Origin: Adineta steineri
Taxonomy: Eukaryota > Rotifera > Eurotatoria > Adinetida > Adinetidae
DNA: 64,000 bases
Direction: 5' to 3'
Assembly: GCA_905250115.1 (NCBI GenBank)
Contig: CAJNOI010000024.1
Coordinates: 628,130-692,129 of the forward strand
Part shown: positions 36,778 to 48,603 of the stretch, piece by piece
How the letters are laid out: each line of letters begins with the position of its first letter
Numbering within the stretch: the stretch's first letter is position 1
The notes under the pieces: model-generated
Databases searched by the model: none
What the model was told of the DNA's origin: nothing
What the model saw: only the letters and a program-made list of their open reading frames with translations
Position numbers and translations under genes: made by a program

Positions 36778-37915
36778 TAGACTAATTTTGTTTTGACAAA
36801 CAAGAAACACTGTATGAATGAAGAAGGATCAAGTTTGTTTTGGTCGATGCTAGCGACATTTTAAATAAAGAGGTCAGAAGGAAATTTTTTATTGGTCAAC
36901 ATAGAATTTTTTTCTTAACATCAACTAGAAGAAATCATAGAAATATATTGAAAGTATTTTCGATTTAGAAAAAAAAATATTTATATGAAAGCAAAAGAAA
37001 ACGAATTGGATGAATTTTTTTTGTGATACATTAAAAAATATATAAAAGTCTAGCATAAATATTTTTTGTTATAATAAATTTATTTCAAACAAAGAATGTA
37101 GGTTCATATGATAAACGGATCAATTGTCTATTTCGAATAGATCGTATATCATTTATTGAGATACATCGAGTCAGTCTACGTTTTCAAAGTTTCTATTGGA
37201 TTTGACAAGACTATGCTAGACAGTACATAAAGAGCTTTCTGATAGAAAATGTCTATACCAATTATGTACTAATTGTATATAGAACTAGTTTGATCCGATA
37301 CAGTAGTCATTAAAAGTATCACATATAGGTGAAAACGATTTCAACCCTAATCATTTGGTCTCATATTGCGATTATGAATAGAATTTAAATCGATTCTAAC
37401 TAGTAATTATGTGTAATATATTATTTGATAATTCAATGTCGAAACTATTTATGATTAAAATTTGAGTAACAAATGGTTTTCAGGTAATGAAAAGAACTCC
37501 ATACGAGTTACAATTTGACAACCAATAAATTATAAAAGATAACACTGTTCATCTACTATTCTCAATATGTATCAATCAATTGAGAGCGAACTAATGCTTG
37601 CAATTATAGTAAAATGGTTAGAATGTAAATCCTTTTCATCTAGGAGCGGCACTTTTTACGACTAGTGTATATGGGTGAAAATAATAATACAACTTCTCGT
37701 GTTTTAGCGCCTAATAGATTCATCATTTTTGTTATCTCTGTACGAACAAGCTGATTATAATAATCAGTGAGAATTGAGCTTCTTATAATTTTGATCTATA
37801 CATTTATATTAAAATGCAATTAACAATTGCACAAACATGATAGTTTTTAATATTGAAATTTACGTATTTTCTTTATCAATTACTAAAAAGCGCTTTGTTT
37901 TATTAAACTCATTCG
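36778..37915. other. Divergent-gene spacer
   Basis: AT-rich, no gene or repeat recognised. It should contain promoters for KLHL20 (-) and the small orphan gene (+). Confidence 0.5.
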
Positions 37916-38458
37916 ATGAGTACTACTTTTATTTTACAAATATTCTATATAAATCTTCTAGTTTTTTCTTGCTGTCTTATGAGCTATGTTATCTGGCTTG
38001 ATCTTTTTTCATTTCTAACAAAATCTATTACCAACGATAATTCTCGTTATAAACGTGATTTCTTAACAAATTATAGAAAAAATCAATCTATTCAAAATTA
38101 TTTTCTTAATCGTCATTGTATTAAATATGGTGATATTCAACAATCATTTCGATTTAATGAAAAGTTTAATTTAAATAATAAATTACATATTATTGTATCT
38201 ATTAATTCACTTGATTCTTTATCAAATCGATATAAAGAAATACCATCTACAAATTTCCATTTCTATTTTCTAATTGTATGTTAAATCAATGATAAACTTA
38301 AGATAATTAAAATATTACTTTTAGGTTTGTACATCCGTTTATATAATCCTTTGTATAATTTTTCTTTCAAAAATTTGGTGTGTAAATATTTAATTTATAT
38401 TTTTGATTATCTCTTTTTATTCTCTAGGGTCCGAAAATTAATTTTTCATTTACGATAG
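37916..38458 (+). CDS. Small orphan protein with two hydrophobic segments
   Basis: Three exons join in frame: the main exon from 37916 to about 38275, a second starting with VCTSVYIILCIIF after TTACTTTTAG near 38324, and a short last exon after TTCTCTAG at 38427 ending at 38458. The protein has an N-terminal hydrophobic stretch (ILQIFYINLLVFSCCLMSYVIW), a basic, Asn-rich middle, and a second hydrophobic segment created by splicing exon 1 to exon 2 (FYFLIV-CTSVYIILCIIF). That the splice completes a membrane helix supports the model. No family was recognised; it may be lineage-specific. Confidence 0.55.
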
Positions 38459-38633
38459 TCAAGTTACTATGAAAAATAAATGTTTTTCAAGTATATTCTT
38501 ATCTTCATGAAAGAAAAAACAACAAGTTTTAATCGTTAATAAATGATAAGAACAGCATAACGTCTAAGATAAATATCAACATATATATACATCGTAAAAT
38601 AAATTTTTTCTTGTGATAACCAGTGCAGTTACA

Positions 38634-39683
38634 ATGACATTCGGTATTCGAAATCTCGTTGGAATTCATCGACTTCATACCGGTCAAGAAAATTATTCTA
38701 CTCCGTTAATATTTAAAACATATTCTCAATGGTCTTATTGGCAACGAAAAGCATTTGATTATCTTATTTGGTGTCATGTAGCACATGCACTTGATTTTAG
38801 TGCTGCACTTTTATGTTGGCTTTGGATATTTCCAATAACATTTCCTCAAGCACATGAATGGCATATAAAATGGGTATCACAAGTTTTTCTTTATAATTTA
38901 GCATGTGAATTTATTATTTATTCATTTTGGCATTGGTTAACTTATGGACGTACAAGTCCATATGCTCAAGGACCATTAAAGGAAAAGAAATTTAATTCAA
39001 CTAATCCTTATGATGATAAAAAGCAAGATCATCTATTACGAGAAGTAACATTTACAACACTTGGTTGGTTACAATCAGCATTTGTTCAATGTGTTTTTAT
39101 GTGGTTATGGGCTAGTGGTCGTTTACCGTATTATTATGATTTTTGGTCACGACCATTTTTTTCAATATTTATTCTTTTAGCTGTTACTTTTTGGAGAGAA
39201 TTTCATTTTTACTGGGTAAATTTCATTTATCAGAGAAATATTTATATTATTTTTATTATATAGATTCATCGTTTTATGCATCCATGGTGGTCTGTTAAAA
39301 ATGGATTAAGTCAAGGTGATATTGGTGCATTTCTTTATCGACATTGTCATAGTCTTCATCATAAAAGTCGTAATCCTGGTCCTTGGTCAGGATTATCTAT
39401 GCACCCTGTTGAACATTTCTTTTATTATACATGTGCATATTTTCCATTACTTTTTGCATGTCATCCGCTTCATTTTCTTTATGCAAAATTTCATGCTGAT
39501 ATTGCACCAATTGGTGGCCATGATGGTTTCGATGATCCAGCTGGCGGAGGCGATTTTCATTATCTTCATCATGCATTTTTTGAATGTAATTATGGAGTAC
39601 CATTAATTGATTTTGATCGTCTATTTGGTACATGGAAAGACTATGTTAGAAAACCATCAGTAGATGCAAAACGTGAAGACTAA
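38634..39683 (+). CDS. Fatty acid hydroxylase superfamily membrane protein
   Basis: A di-iron membrane oxidase of the sterol desaturase/fatty acid hydroxylase superfamily (PF04116 type). Two exons are separated by an intron at about 39216-39263. The histidine boxes are complete: HRFMH, HSLHHKSRNPGPWSG and HYLHHAFFECNYG, followed by LIDFDRLFGTW. Several hydrophobic segments precede and separate them, as expected for an ER membrane enzyme. The form HSLHHKSxNPGPWSG..MHPVEHF resembles C-5 sterol desaturase-like and alkylglycerol monooxygenase-like relatives; the substrate cannot be set from sequence. I chose the ATG at 38634, since the upstream in-frame codon in this exon is GTG and acceptor-like CAG sites lie between. 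Confidence 0.88.
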
Positions 39684-39927
39684 TTAATATGTCATCATTT
39701 TTCTTTTAAAACGAAATATAAAAAAAATCTTTTCTTAATGCTTTGCGTTTATTTATTAGAAATAAAAGTTTTATTTCAAATCTCATAATATATTAAATAT
39801 AGAGCGATATCTATCGTTAGATATTTTAATGGCTTGTTCTATCTAACAAATCAATTTATTAGTAAAAGTTACATCAGTATATGATTTATATTAATTTATA
39901 TTCTATTCTAATACTTTAGTTTTTAAG

Positions 39928-40586
39928 ATGATGGCATTCGCTGTTCGTCGAATTGTTTCTACTATGTCTCTTCGTACTACCGGTGTTCTTCTTACGTCAC
40001 TTTCACGTACTCCGGTACATGTTATTCGTTCTCTATCATTGAGTCCGATACATAATAACTTTCCAAATATGGAACAAATGATGAAAGATCTTTCAAAAAA
40101 TCCAAAAGCAATGGCATTATTCAAAGCTATCCAAAAAGATCCAAAAATTATGCATGTTGTACAAGATTTAATTACGGTAATGACTAAAAAAGGTTATATC
40201 GATTTAAAAAATCCAACAAAACAACCAAGTAAATTACAATTTATAATACAATTAAGATAATTCTTTATTATTATTATTCTATATTAGGTCTTGCTATGTT
40301 AACAGATAGTGAAGTTCGTACGAAACTTTTTGAATTAATGAAATTATTAGCTGCTGCTGGTCTATTTAATACTAAAGCTGGTGCTAATCCAATGGATGCT
40401 TTCACTAATGTTATGGGTCTTCTAATGCCATCCTCATCGAAAGATAAGAAAGGTGATCGTCTAGATGAAAGCAAACAAACTTCTTTACCAAAATATGATT
40501 ATACATATGATGCAACAAAAAAAGATCAATCAAATGAAAATACAACACAAGCATGGACAGACAAACTTAAGAAAATGTTCAAATAA
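39928..40586 (+). CDS. Orphan protein with mitochondrial-type leader
   Basis: Two exons, 39928-40228 and 40288-40586, joined in frame, 199 residues. The N-terminus (MMAFAVRRIVSTMSLRTT and the following 20 residues) is rich in Arg, Ser and hydrophobics without acidic residues, the look of a mitochondrial presequence. The remainder is helical and Lys-rich (EQMMKDLSKNPKAMALFKAI, VRTKLFELMKLLAAAGLF) and ends in WTDKLKKMFK. I do not recognise a family. Matrix location is inference from the leader only. TACTTTAG precedes the ATG by 8-10 bases. Confidence 0.65.
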
Positions 40587-41085
40587 ATTGTGTGTTTTGT
40601 TATTTAAAATAAAAATTTATCCTAGTTTTCCGTATATCAAAAATAGAATCATAGAGAGCTTAGTCATTTAATTAGAATTTTTTTGAAGACAACAAATTTG
40701 TTAATCAAGAGAATATCGTTCATGTCATATATATTAAATTGCATTTAATTATTTTAATAGAAAGATTTTATTACGATATATTTATTTCGTAAGCGAATGA
40801 GAAAAGAAACTCTTTGTAAAAAATTTTGTACTTATAATAAAAGAAGAGAAATTGACAAACAATGAAGAAAAACATATGTTAGTAGGTTATCTATGCACAC
40901 CAAAACTGAGATACTTATATACGCATGAATAAATTAAATATGAATGAAGAAGAAGAAGCAGAAGAAGAGGAAAAAAAAGAACCAGTGAACACCAATGATT
41001 ATGAGACAAGCCACAGACAAATAAAAATAAATATGTATATTTATAAGTTTCTAATTGTCACGTAAGTTTGAAAGAATTGTCTTAA
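40587..41085. other. Convergent-gene spacer
   Basis: 3' UTRs of the mitochondrial-leader orphan and TMEM87. A GAAGAA-rich tract lies at about 40948-40976. No gene seen. Confidence 0.55.
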
Positions 41086-43623
41086 TTACTGCATTTTTGA
41101 TCGTTCTAATTTAGTATTAACAATTTCATCTTCACTATCTAATGCTTGTAATGCTTGATCAGCAATTGATGTTGGAATATTATCTTCTACCCATGTTAAA
41201 GCATCTTCGACAGCACCTTGACCAGTTGCACCTCCTGATACATTAGCTTCGCGATTCAAAAATGCTTGTTGTTGTTTTTTATTTTTTGGTGTAGTACCAC
41301 TTTCAACATTTGTTGCTTTACGCATAGTTACCGAATCAAAAATAGCTGATTCTAAAACAATAATTAAGAATTATTAGTCGCAATCTACACTATCGAACAA
41401 GGATCTTTGGTTTAAAACAAGTAACGCTTGTCCGAGGACTCGCTTAGCTCTTTCTCGTAGAAAATGTATCGTCTTCACATTCACTGGAAAAATAACTGAA
41501 AATCGGACTTCGATGTTGTTTTGACCTCTGCCTCCCGAATGGCCACCCAACAGACCTCAGATTCGAACTCCTCGCATCGAAATACCTCTAGAAATGTCTT
41601 CTTCGAAAAATCGATTTCCGATGTTTTTTTGACCCTGCGGACAGACAATTTATGTTTACTAGACTCTTCTCTATTAGAAAGAGAATAATTTACATTTTCT
41701 AGATATCGATTTTCGTTTACGAAATAACTCATAAAGAACGTTTTTATCGGTAGGGTCTACTAAAGAACATGTTGTCCTTTAAAAAACACAATCGATACTT
41801 ATGCAGATGAAAGAACCTTTTTAATTTTATAGACTACGGAAAGAAAGATCTATTTATATTTTTACCTTTTTCCTCATCATCATCATCGAATTCATTATCA
41901 TCATTATCTGATTGATCAAGTAATGGAACGAAAGCATAACGTTGATTATTATTTGATGGTCGAAATAAGAACATAATAACAAGAAGAATTAAAGAAAATA
42001 ATATATGCCAAAATGCATCATCAACCTATTTGAAAAAGAAATAATTAAAAAAAAATTTCAATAAAATAATTTTTACCCAAAATTCTCTCCAATTCTTAAC
42101 ACATTGCGTAAAAAAATGTGATTTTAATGACCAAATCATAAATAATAAACTTGCAACAATAGCAAATATTAATGTATTTGTAAAATGTCGATAAACATTT
42201 AATTTAACAATATTTTTTCTTAAACGTAATGTTCGTGTTGTTGTAACTAAACCAGTAAATATCCAATAATAAATTGTTGCATCAATAACAGCTAATGGTA
42301 TACGTGATATAACAACTTTATTATTCGCTTCATCATTTTTTGTATTTAAACGTAATATTGCTTCTGTTGTAGCAATACCAAAATAAAGTAAACCCATACC
42401 GAAAACTTTTTGTTTTAATGCTCCTAAACGTGGCTTAACGATTCCATAACCAAGTGCAACAACAATAACAAGCATACGTGATACACTACGTTTTAAACAT
42501 GAAAGAACTTCAGCTGTAACAATTGCAAAATGTACTTTATATCTAAAAAAATAAAATAATATTAAAATTTTGAAATTGTTTTTTTATTTACCCAGTACGA
42601 TTAACCATATCATATTCAGCTATGAATGCTGATTTCTCAATAATACCAAGAACAATAACACCAGCAATCCAGAATTGTATTTTAAGTAATTCTCTCCAAT
42701 AGAATGCACACCAAATACACCATAATATAGCAAATAAACCATAGATACCACACATAACACCATAAAAAACTAATGCTGGATATTCATCAGCTGTTATATA
42801 TCCACCATGACGATTTTTCATAGCTACAATAACATCAACATCAAGGTCAACTGTTTTTCCATCAACAAATTCAGGTTCATTAATTTCAATAAAATAATAT
42901 CCATCGGTCCATGTACGTAACTTTTTATCGGTTTTTTTACTTAGAGCAGCTGCTAATATAGATTGTTTCTTTTCAGTTTTAGTATCATCAGCACGACGGC
43001 GACGAACTATGTTATTTTCTAAAAAGAAAAACGTTTGAACAAAAAAAATATTATTTCAATTTACTTTTTTGTTGTATATCATCATCAGCTGGTTCAAACA
43101 TTTTTTTTCGTAATTCTTGAGCTTTTTCTGGTGAAATTTCTGGTCCAGTCATATTGGTATATTGATTAACATCTAATTGTCCAGCAAAATCACAGTCAGC
43201 TGCTTCCATAACGAATGTTCTTATTTCCATTTCTTTCCATAATTCTTCATAAAATGTTTGTAACATATTTCGTGTTTCTTTAGCATCTTTTGATGGCATT
43301 TTATTTGATGTCATGAATGCATCAGATTGTAATGGTAAACAACCAACAATTCGGCCAATTCGGCCACTTATTTTTATTTTTATTTTATCATAAATTGAAC
43401 TTAAACTTTTTCGTATTTCTGCTTCTGTTTGATTTGTATTTGTGGTTGGTTCTCGACATAAAAGTTTTAATTGAATTTGTGTATTACTAGTCAGAAAACG
43501 ATCTATAACTGGAGATGAACCAGATAATGACCATGATAATGTTACTATTCCATCAACGAGTGTAGTTGAAGAATAATTTATATATGAGAATAATAAGATA
43601 GGAATTAGAAAGTACGTTTTCAT
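41086..43623 (-). CDS. TMEM87: TMEM87 family Golgi seven-transmembrane protein
   Basis: A Golgi membrane protein with a luminal N-terminal domain and seven transmembrane helices, related to GPR107/108. The signal peptide is [19 protein letters not shown]. The luminal part ends near [18 protein letters not shown]. The membrane core has [67 protein letters not shown] and [19 protein letters not shown], then [20 protein letters not shown] and [12 protein letters not shown], all close to vertebrate TMEM87A/B. The tail has [19 protein letters not shown] and ends ERSKMQ, matching the family's ERSKME end. TTTATTTTTTAG lies 9 bases before the ATG. One intron (about 41353-41866) is much larger than the others and contains direct repeats. 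Confidence 0.93.
41500..41641. repeat. Diverged direct repeat in a TMEM87 intron
   Basis: A string of about 30 bp starting AATCGGACTTCGATGTTGTT (41500) recurs about 110 bp downstream as AATCGATTTCCGATGTTTTT (about 41610); both copies continue TTGACC then CTGC. The segment is GC-richer than adjacent intron sequence and probably an old insertion. Confidence 0.45.
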
Positions 43624-44103
43624 GATATTTATCTAAAAAATAAACAATAACAGACGTTGAAGGTGAAATTTATGTGTCATTTTCTGACTGTTTACTTTAT
43701 TCTTTCTTTCTTTCTCTTCGGATGAATGAGTTAGAAAGAATAAAATGAGAGTCAATAGCTCAATGAAAATTTTTTTTCAAACCTTTCTCAATTTTATATT
43801 ATAAATAAATAGATTTTTAGATTTTTCTAATATTTATTCAAAAATAAAACGAAAAAAAAATTTCCTTGGATTCAAATTTATTTCTCATCTTATATTAAAT
43901 ATATTTGACTAAAATTTTTCGTAAAGGCTATTCTATATAATTTGATTCGTTGATACTAAATAACCAATAAAAATGTAAGAGCAAGATATATGTACGTACC
44001 TGATGTCGTTATTGTTGTTATTATTGTTTATTTTATTTTTTTTTCGAAACCACTTCGATATTTTCATTAAATTTAGATCAATATTTAATTAAAAGAACTT
44101 AGA
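43624..44103. other. Divergent promoter region of TMEM87 and COX4
   Basis: AT-rich, with a TTTC microsatellite near 43700-43720. No gene seen; both genes start at its edges. Confidence 0.55.
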
Positions 44104-44917
44104 ATGAGTGGTTTTCTTCTTCGACAAGTAAAGTTAAGTCAACCACAATTAGCTTCTTTACTTCAACATCAATGTCGTGCCGAAGCTTCAACATCATCAA
44201 GTGCTACTGTTGTTCAAAATAATCCCGTAGTATTAGATAATCGAAAACCAGCACCACAAATAGATGCTGACCGTATGCGAATGCATCCACGTATTGGTAA
44301 TCGTGAAATAGTTGGTTATGGTTTAAAAGGTAAACCTGAATATTTTGACTTGGTTATGTTTCCTTGTCCAAGTATTCGTTGGGAAGCTGATTCACCAGCA
44401 ATTGCTGAATTAAGAAAGAAAGAAAAAGGTGATTGGAAACAATTATCAACTGCAGAAAAGAAACAATGTATGATTTAATTTCTATATTTAACTGAATAAT
44501 AATATATCTTTTTGATTTGTAGTATATCGATCAAGTTTTCGTCAAACATTTGAAGAATTTACTGCTCCAACTGGTATTTGGAAATGGGCAATTGGATGGA
44601 CTTTACTTTCTATAGCAGGTGCAACTTTAGCTTATGATGGATGGAGACGTATCTGTACGTAATCATTTTCTTTCTATTAATTTGATATTTGAAATAAAAA
44701 ATTTGAAATCATTTTAGGTTATCGTTTTGAAGGACCAGATAGTATGAAAGACGCAAAATTGAAGAAACAATTAGAATATCATATTGCTGCTCGACAAGGT
44801 CCAATGACAGGATTGGCATCGAAATGGGATTATGAAACTGGTTAGTTTAAAATTCTTTCTATTGAATTTTGTTTTTTGATTGATTAATTTAATTTTCTAG
44901 GTACATGGAAAAAATAA
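44104..44917 (+). CDS. COX4: Cytochrome c oxidase subunit IV
   Basis: Nuclear-encoded regulatory subunit of respiratory complex IV in the mitochondrial inner membrane. Four exons (44104-44467, 44523-44654, 44718-44840, 44901-44917) give 211 residues in frame. The N-terminus MSGFLLRQVKLSQPQLASLL fits a mitochondrial presequence. The conserved core is LYRSSFRQTFEEFTAP followed by a single transmembrane helix (WKWAIGWTLLSIAGATLAYD), then GPMTGLASKWDYETGTWKK, almost the family's C-terminal signature (GLASKWDYEKNEWKK). Length is a little above the vertebrate precursor (about 170 residues) because of the N-terminal region. The start follows AACTTAG by one base. Confidence 0.94.
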
Positions 44918-45139
44918 ATGAAACCAACAACATAACAGTTCAATTCAATCATGGTGTAGAATTAACTTTTTTCTTTTTCTTTCATATATGATCCCTATAC
45001 TCTCTTTTTTTTATACGCTCAACCATGTCCTTAGTTACTTATGTTGTTGTGCGTTTTCTTCTTTCCGCTATAGAAACGAATAAAGATCATGGTGATTCAC
45101 ACCTGAGAAATTTTTTTTAGAAGAATTTACATTGTAGAT

Positions 45140-47496
45140 ATGTATCTCATGCAATTAATATATTCTACTACTTTTCTTCTTGTTATACATTATTGTTCAT
45201 CAAATGAAGATATATATAAAGAAGAATTATATATCCGTCCTTTAGCAAGTGGTCATACATATTTCAATCTTTTATTTACAACTGTTGTTTCATCTGATAT
45301 TCTTAAATCAAACATTAGTAAGTTTAGCAAAGAAATTTAATCGTGTCCTATAATTCTATTTATTTAATAGTTCATCATTATCATTTATTTCCAAAAGTAA
45401 TTGCTGATGTTGTTCGTTCAAATGGTGTTAGTGAATTTCATGTTTCATTAACACAAGGTTTATGGCGATATGATCGATGGGGTATGCCAATTGTTGGGGC
45501 ACCACCAGGTGCAGAAGTTTGGGCATGGTTTAATCAAGATGAAGAAAAAGAGTAAGATTTCATAAGAATAAAGTCAGAGAGAACAGCATCTATTAAATTA
45601 GCGATCATTTACAAAAATATAATATATTAAACATTACAAAGATTACTCTATTTTAGTGTATCATCTCGTTGGACATCATTCGCACATGAATTAGGTGGTC
45701 TTCTATGTGCATCTCTTAATTTTGTTGATTCCAATGTGAGTTCAAGTTCACCACATCATTCCTTTCGACCTCAATCAATAGTACCTAAATCAAAAACTTT
45801 CAAATTAGATAATTCATTACTTCGATATGCAGTTTTACCACGAGAAATTGTTTGCACTGGTTAATAACGTTTTTTTCTTTCAATAAAAATTTCAATATTA
45901 AATTTTTTGTTTTATTATAGAAAATTTAACACCATGGAAAAAACTATTACCATGCGTCGCTGGTGGTTCAAATCATAAAGGTCTTGCAGGATTACTTGAT
46001 AATGCACCAAAATTACATCATAGTGCTTATCATTCACTTCGAATGGATTTAAGACAAATATGTGCTGTAAGTATTACGATAAAGATTTCAAAATTTTGTT
46101 TTATATTTTTTACTTGAAGAATACTGAATGTACATTAACTCAACTTGAATTATCTATGGGCTTAGCTATTGTTGTTGATACAGCGACATCAAAACCAAAT
46201 TATAATGGTTTGTTAGAATTTTTTTTCTTCTTAACCTTATTCTGCTTTATTTAGAATGGACATTTCGTTCAATTTTTGGTTCAAATATAGCACAATCATG
46301 TCCACTTAGTTCACTTACGAATATTTATGTTGATTTACAATTATCTTCAGTATATATCGAACTATTCATTTTTATTGAAATATAATAAACTTTATTTTCT
46401 TTTATAGACACATACATTTAATATAAGTCCTGAGCCAGATTATACAATTAAGCAAGGACAAACTCCAATTATTGTTTATGATTTACATAATGAAAAACGA
46501 AAAGGTACAACATTCTTAATGAGTTGTAATTATAATAAACAACAACAAATATCTTCGACTGATAATCAAAATAACAATTCATTACCCTCTATTATGGTTC
46601 ATCGATATGCTACTGGTAAGGCAATAAAATCTTTTACTATGTACCTTCATCTGATAGTGAACAAAAAACTGATTTCTATTTATTAGGTTATGGTGCTCGT
46701 GATGGTGGTATTAAAACTGTGATAAAACTTAATGAACAAGATCAAACTGAACAAATTACATTACTTTATTTCGAACAAATTCCATGGTATTTTCGCGTTT
46801 TTCTACATACACTTAAAATAACCACACTTGATGATAATAGTATTGAAATAAAACCTGGTAAAAAACATTTTTTATTTATTTCTTTTCCTACAAATTGTTA
46901 TTTAGAACATATATCATATATACCTGGTAAAGATCGTCAACGATCTTATCAATTAGAATTAGTAGTTAAAACTCAACAATCAATTATAATTAGTTTTGAA
47001 TTTGAAATGGCATTTTTAAAATGGAATGAATTTCCACCGGATCCAAATCATGGATTTTATATTCCAAGTGCTGTTGTATCAACATATCTACCATCAAAAT
47101 CAAATTATATTCTTCGATCACTTAATTCATTTTCTTTAAATCAAAGGTAAAATATTTTTTGTATTATGAATTATTTCTTCTATTTATCTCAAATTTAGTC
47201 TTTCATCGTCATCATTCGATGGTTTTGTTCGAGTCTATTCAGAATCTTTACTTGTAAATCTTCCAACACCTGATTTTAGTATGCCATTTAATGTGATTTG
47301 TTTGGGTTGTACTGCTGTTGCACTTGCCTTTGGTGGTTTACATAATTTAACGACAAAAGAATTTGGTTTTGGTGAAAAACGTCCAAAAATTCCATTTCGA
47401 CAACGTTTAGAAGATCTGAAATTTCGCTTAAGAGCTTCTCGTCATGCTCTTGTTCAACGTTTATTTAAAAAAAAACAACATGAGCATACTGAATAA
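45140..47496 (+). CDS. PIGT: GPI transamidase component PIG-T
   Basis: ER membrane subunit of the complex that attaches GPI anchors to proteins; PIG-T stabilises the complex and is disulphide-linked to the catalytic PIG-K. Several exons join with small introns. Signal peptide ([21 protein letters not shown]), then [47 protein letters not shown] and [20 protein letters not shown], all diagnostic. [19 protein letters not shown] matches the [14 protein letters not shown] segment that contains the conserved Cys. The C-terminal part has [14 protein letters not shown] and [19 protein letters not shown], then one transmembrane helix ([20 protein letters not shown]) and a basic cytosolic tail ending in an acidic tip. 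ATTGTAG lies two bases before the ATG. Confidence 0.94.
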
Positions 47497-48603
47497 AAAC
47501 ATTGAACTCTGTGCATTATTTTTTTGTATATAGTAATCTTAACTGATATAATTCTTGTCTTTCTCGCTGTGAAAGATTTAGATGCTACATTCTTCTTCTT
47601 TTTCTTTTTCTACTTGGACTTATTTAAAACAAATAAATTCTTAAACATATTGTTTTTTTAATTTAATAGAAAAATAAAAATATTATCTCGTTTATTTCAG
47701 ACATATGAATTATCATAGAATAAGATCAAATATATATAGTGAATACATTTATGATAAGTCTTGATTGATTATGATTCAGTCCTTTTCTCTATAGAACGCT
47801 AACTTTCGAGAGAAGTCATGTTTTTTTTAATTTTATCGATAACATCAATACATTTCTTGTGCACAAGAAGTAAAAATAAATATATATCAGATCATAGAAA
47901 TAATTAGAACTTTTTTTAATTTGAATCATATAATTGCGTTCACATTACTCACTGAACTTCTGATCTTGATTCACACCTTATTACTAATCAATATTTATAT
48001 GATACTTGTCGTATCTTTGATTAATGAATTATTTTTAATAATCTCAATCAATCTCCTTTATCATTTAATCAATTAACAAAGGATTTGCGCATAGTGTTTG
48101 TCTATATTGCTCTAACTATTACGAGAGTAGTAAGTATCGCGACAAAAAAATTATAGCACACATTTTTTGTGGTCTCATTGTTCTAACGAGAAACATCGAA
48201 AAGTACCGAAGATAGGACAGATGACACATTCTGCATCATCTCCTATCTAAGGAAAATATCAAGGGGGAAAAAGCGATTTATGATTTAAAATGAGTTAAGA
48301 TGATTTTTGTGATTTAAATTGATTTAAAACTCGCGTAAATCAAGTTCGACAACATGACTTTACACTGGTGTAAGATTATTATTTCCCTACCAATATGTAT
48401 GGGTTATAGTAAAGGGAAAAAGCAATCTGTGATTTATATGATTTAATTTTGATTTTCAGATCATTTAAATCATAAAAACTGATCTTTTATATGATTTAAG
48501 TTTGATTTAAATCAGTTTTTTCCTCCTTGAAAAAGATATTTTCTTCTCCATGCGATCTATCAATGGATTAATCATGTTATACACTTTGTGTGAAATTTCA
48601 GAT
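47497..48603. other. Spacer between PIG-T and prolyl endopeptidase
   Basis: AT-rich. Its right part is occupied by a MITE at 48260-48529, which lies within 75 bp of the next start codon. No gene seen. Confidence 0.6.
48252..48537. mobile_element. hAT-like MITE just upstream of prolyl endopeptidase
   Basis: The element is 48260-48529. Left end CAAGGGGGAAAAAGCGATTT and reversed right end CAAGGAGGAAAAAACTGATT form imperfect terminal inverted repeats. The flanking octamers GAAAATAT and AAAAAGAT agree at 6 of 8 positions. The interior is built of repeated TGATTTAAA/ATTTAAATCA words, and a partial copy of the left end recurs at about 48412 (AAAGGGAAAAAGCAATCTGT). No coding capacity. Confidence 0.65.
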
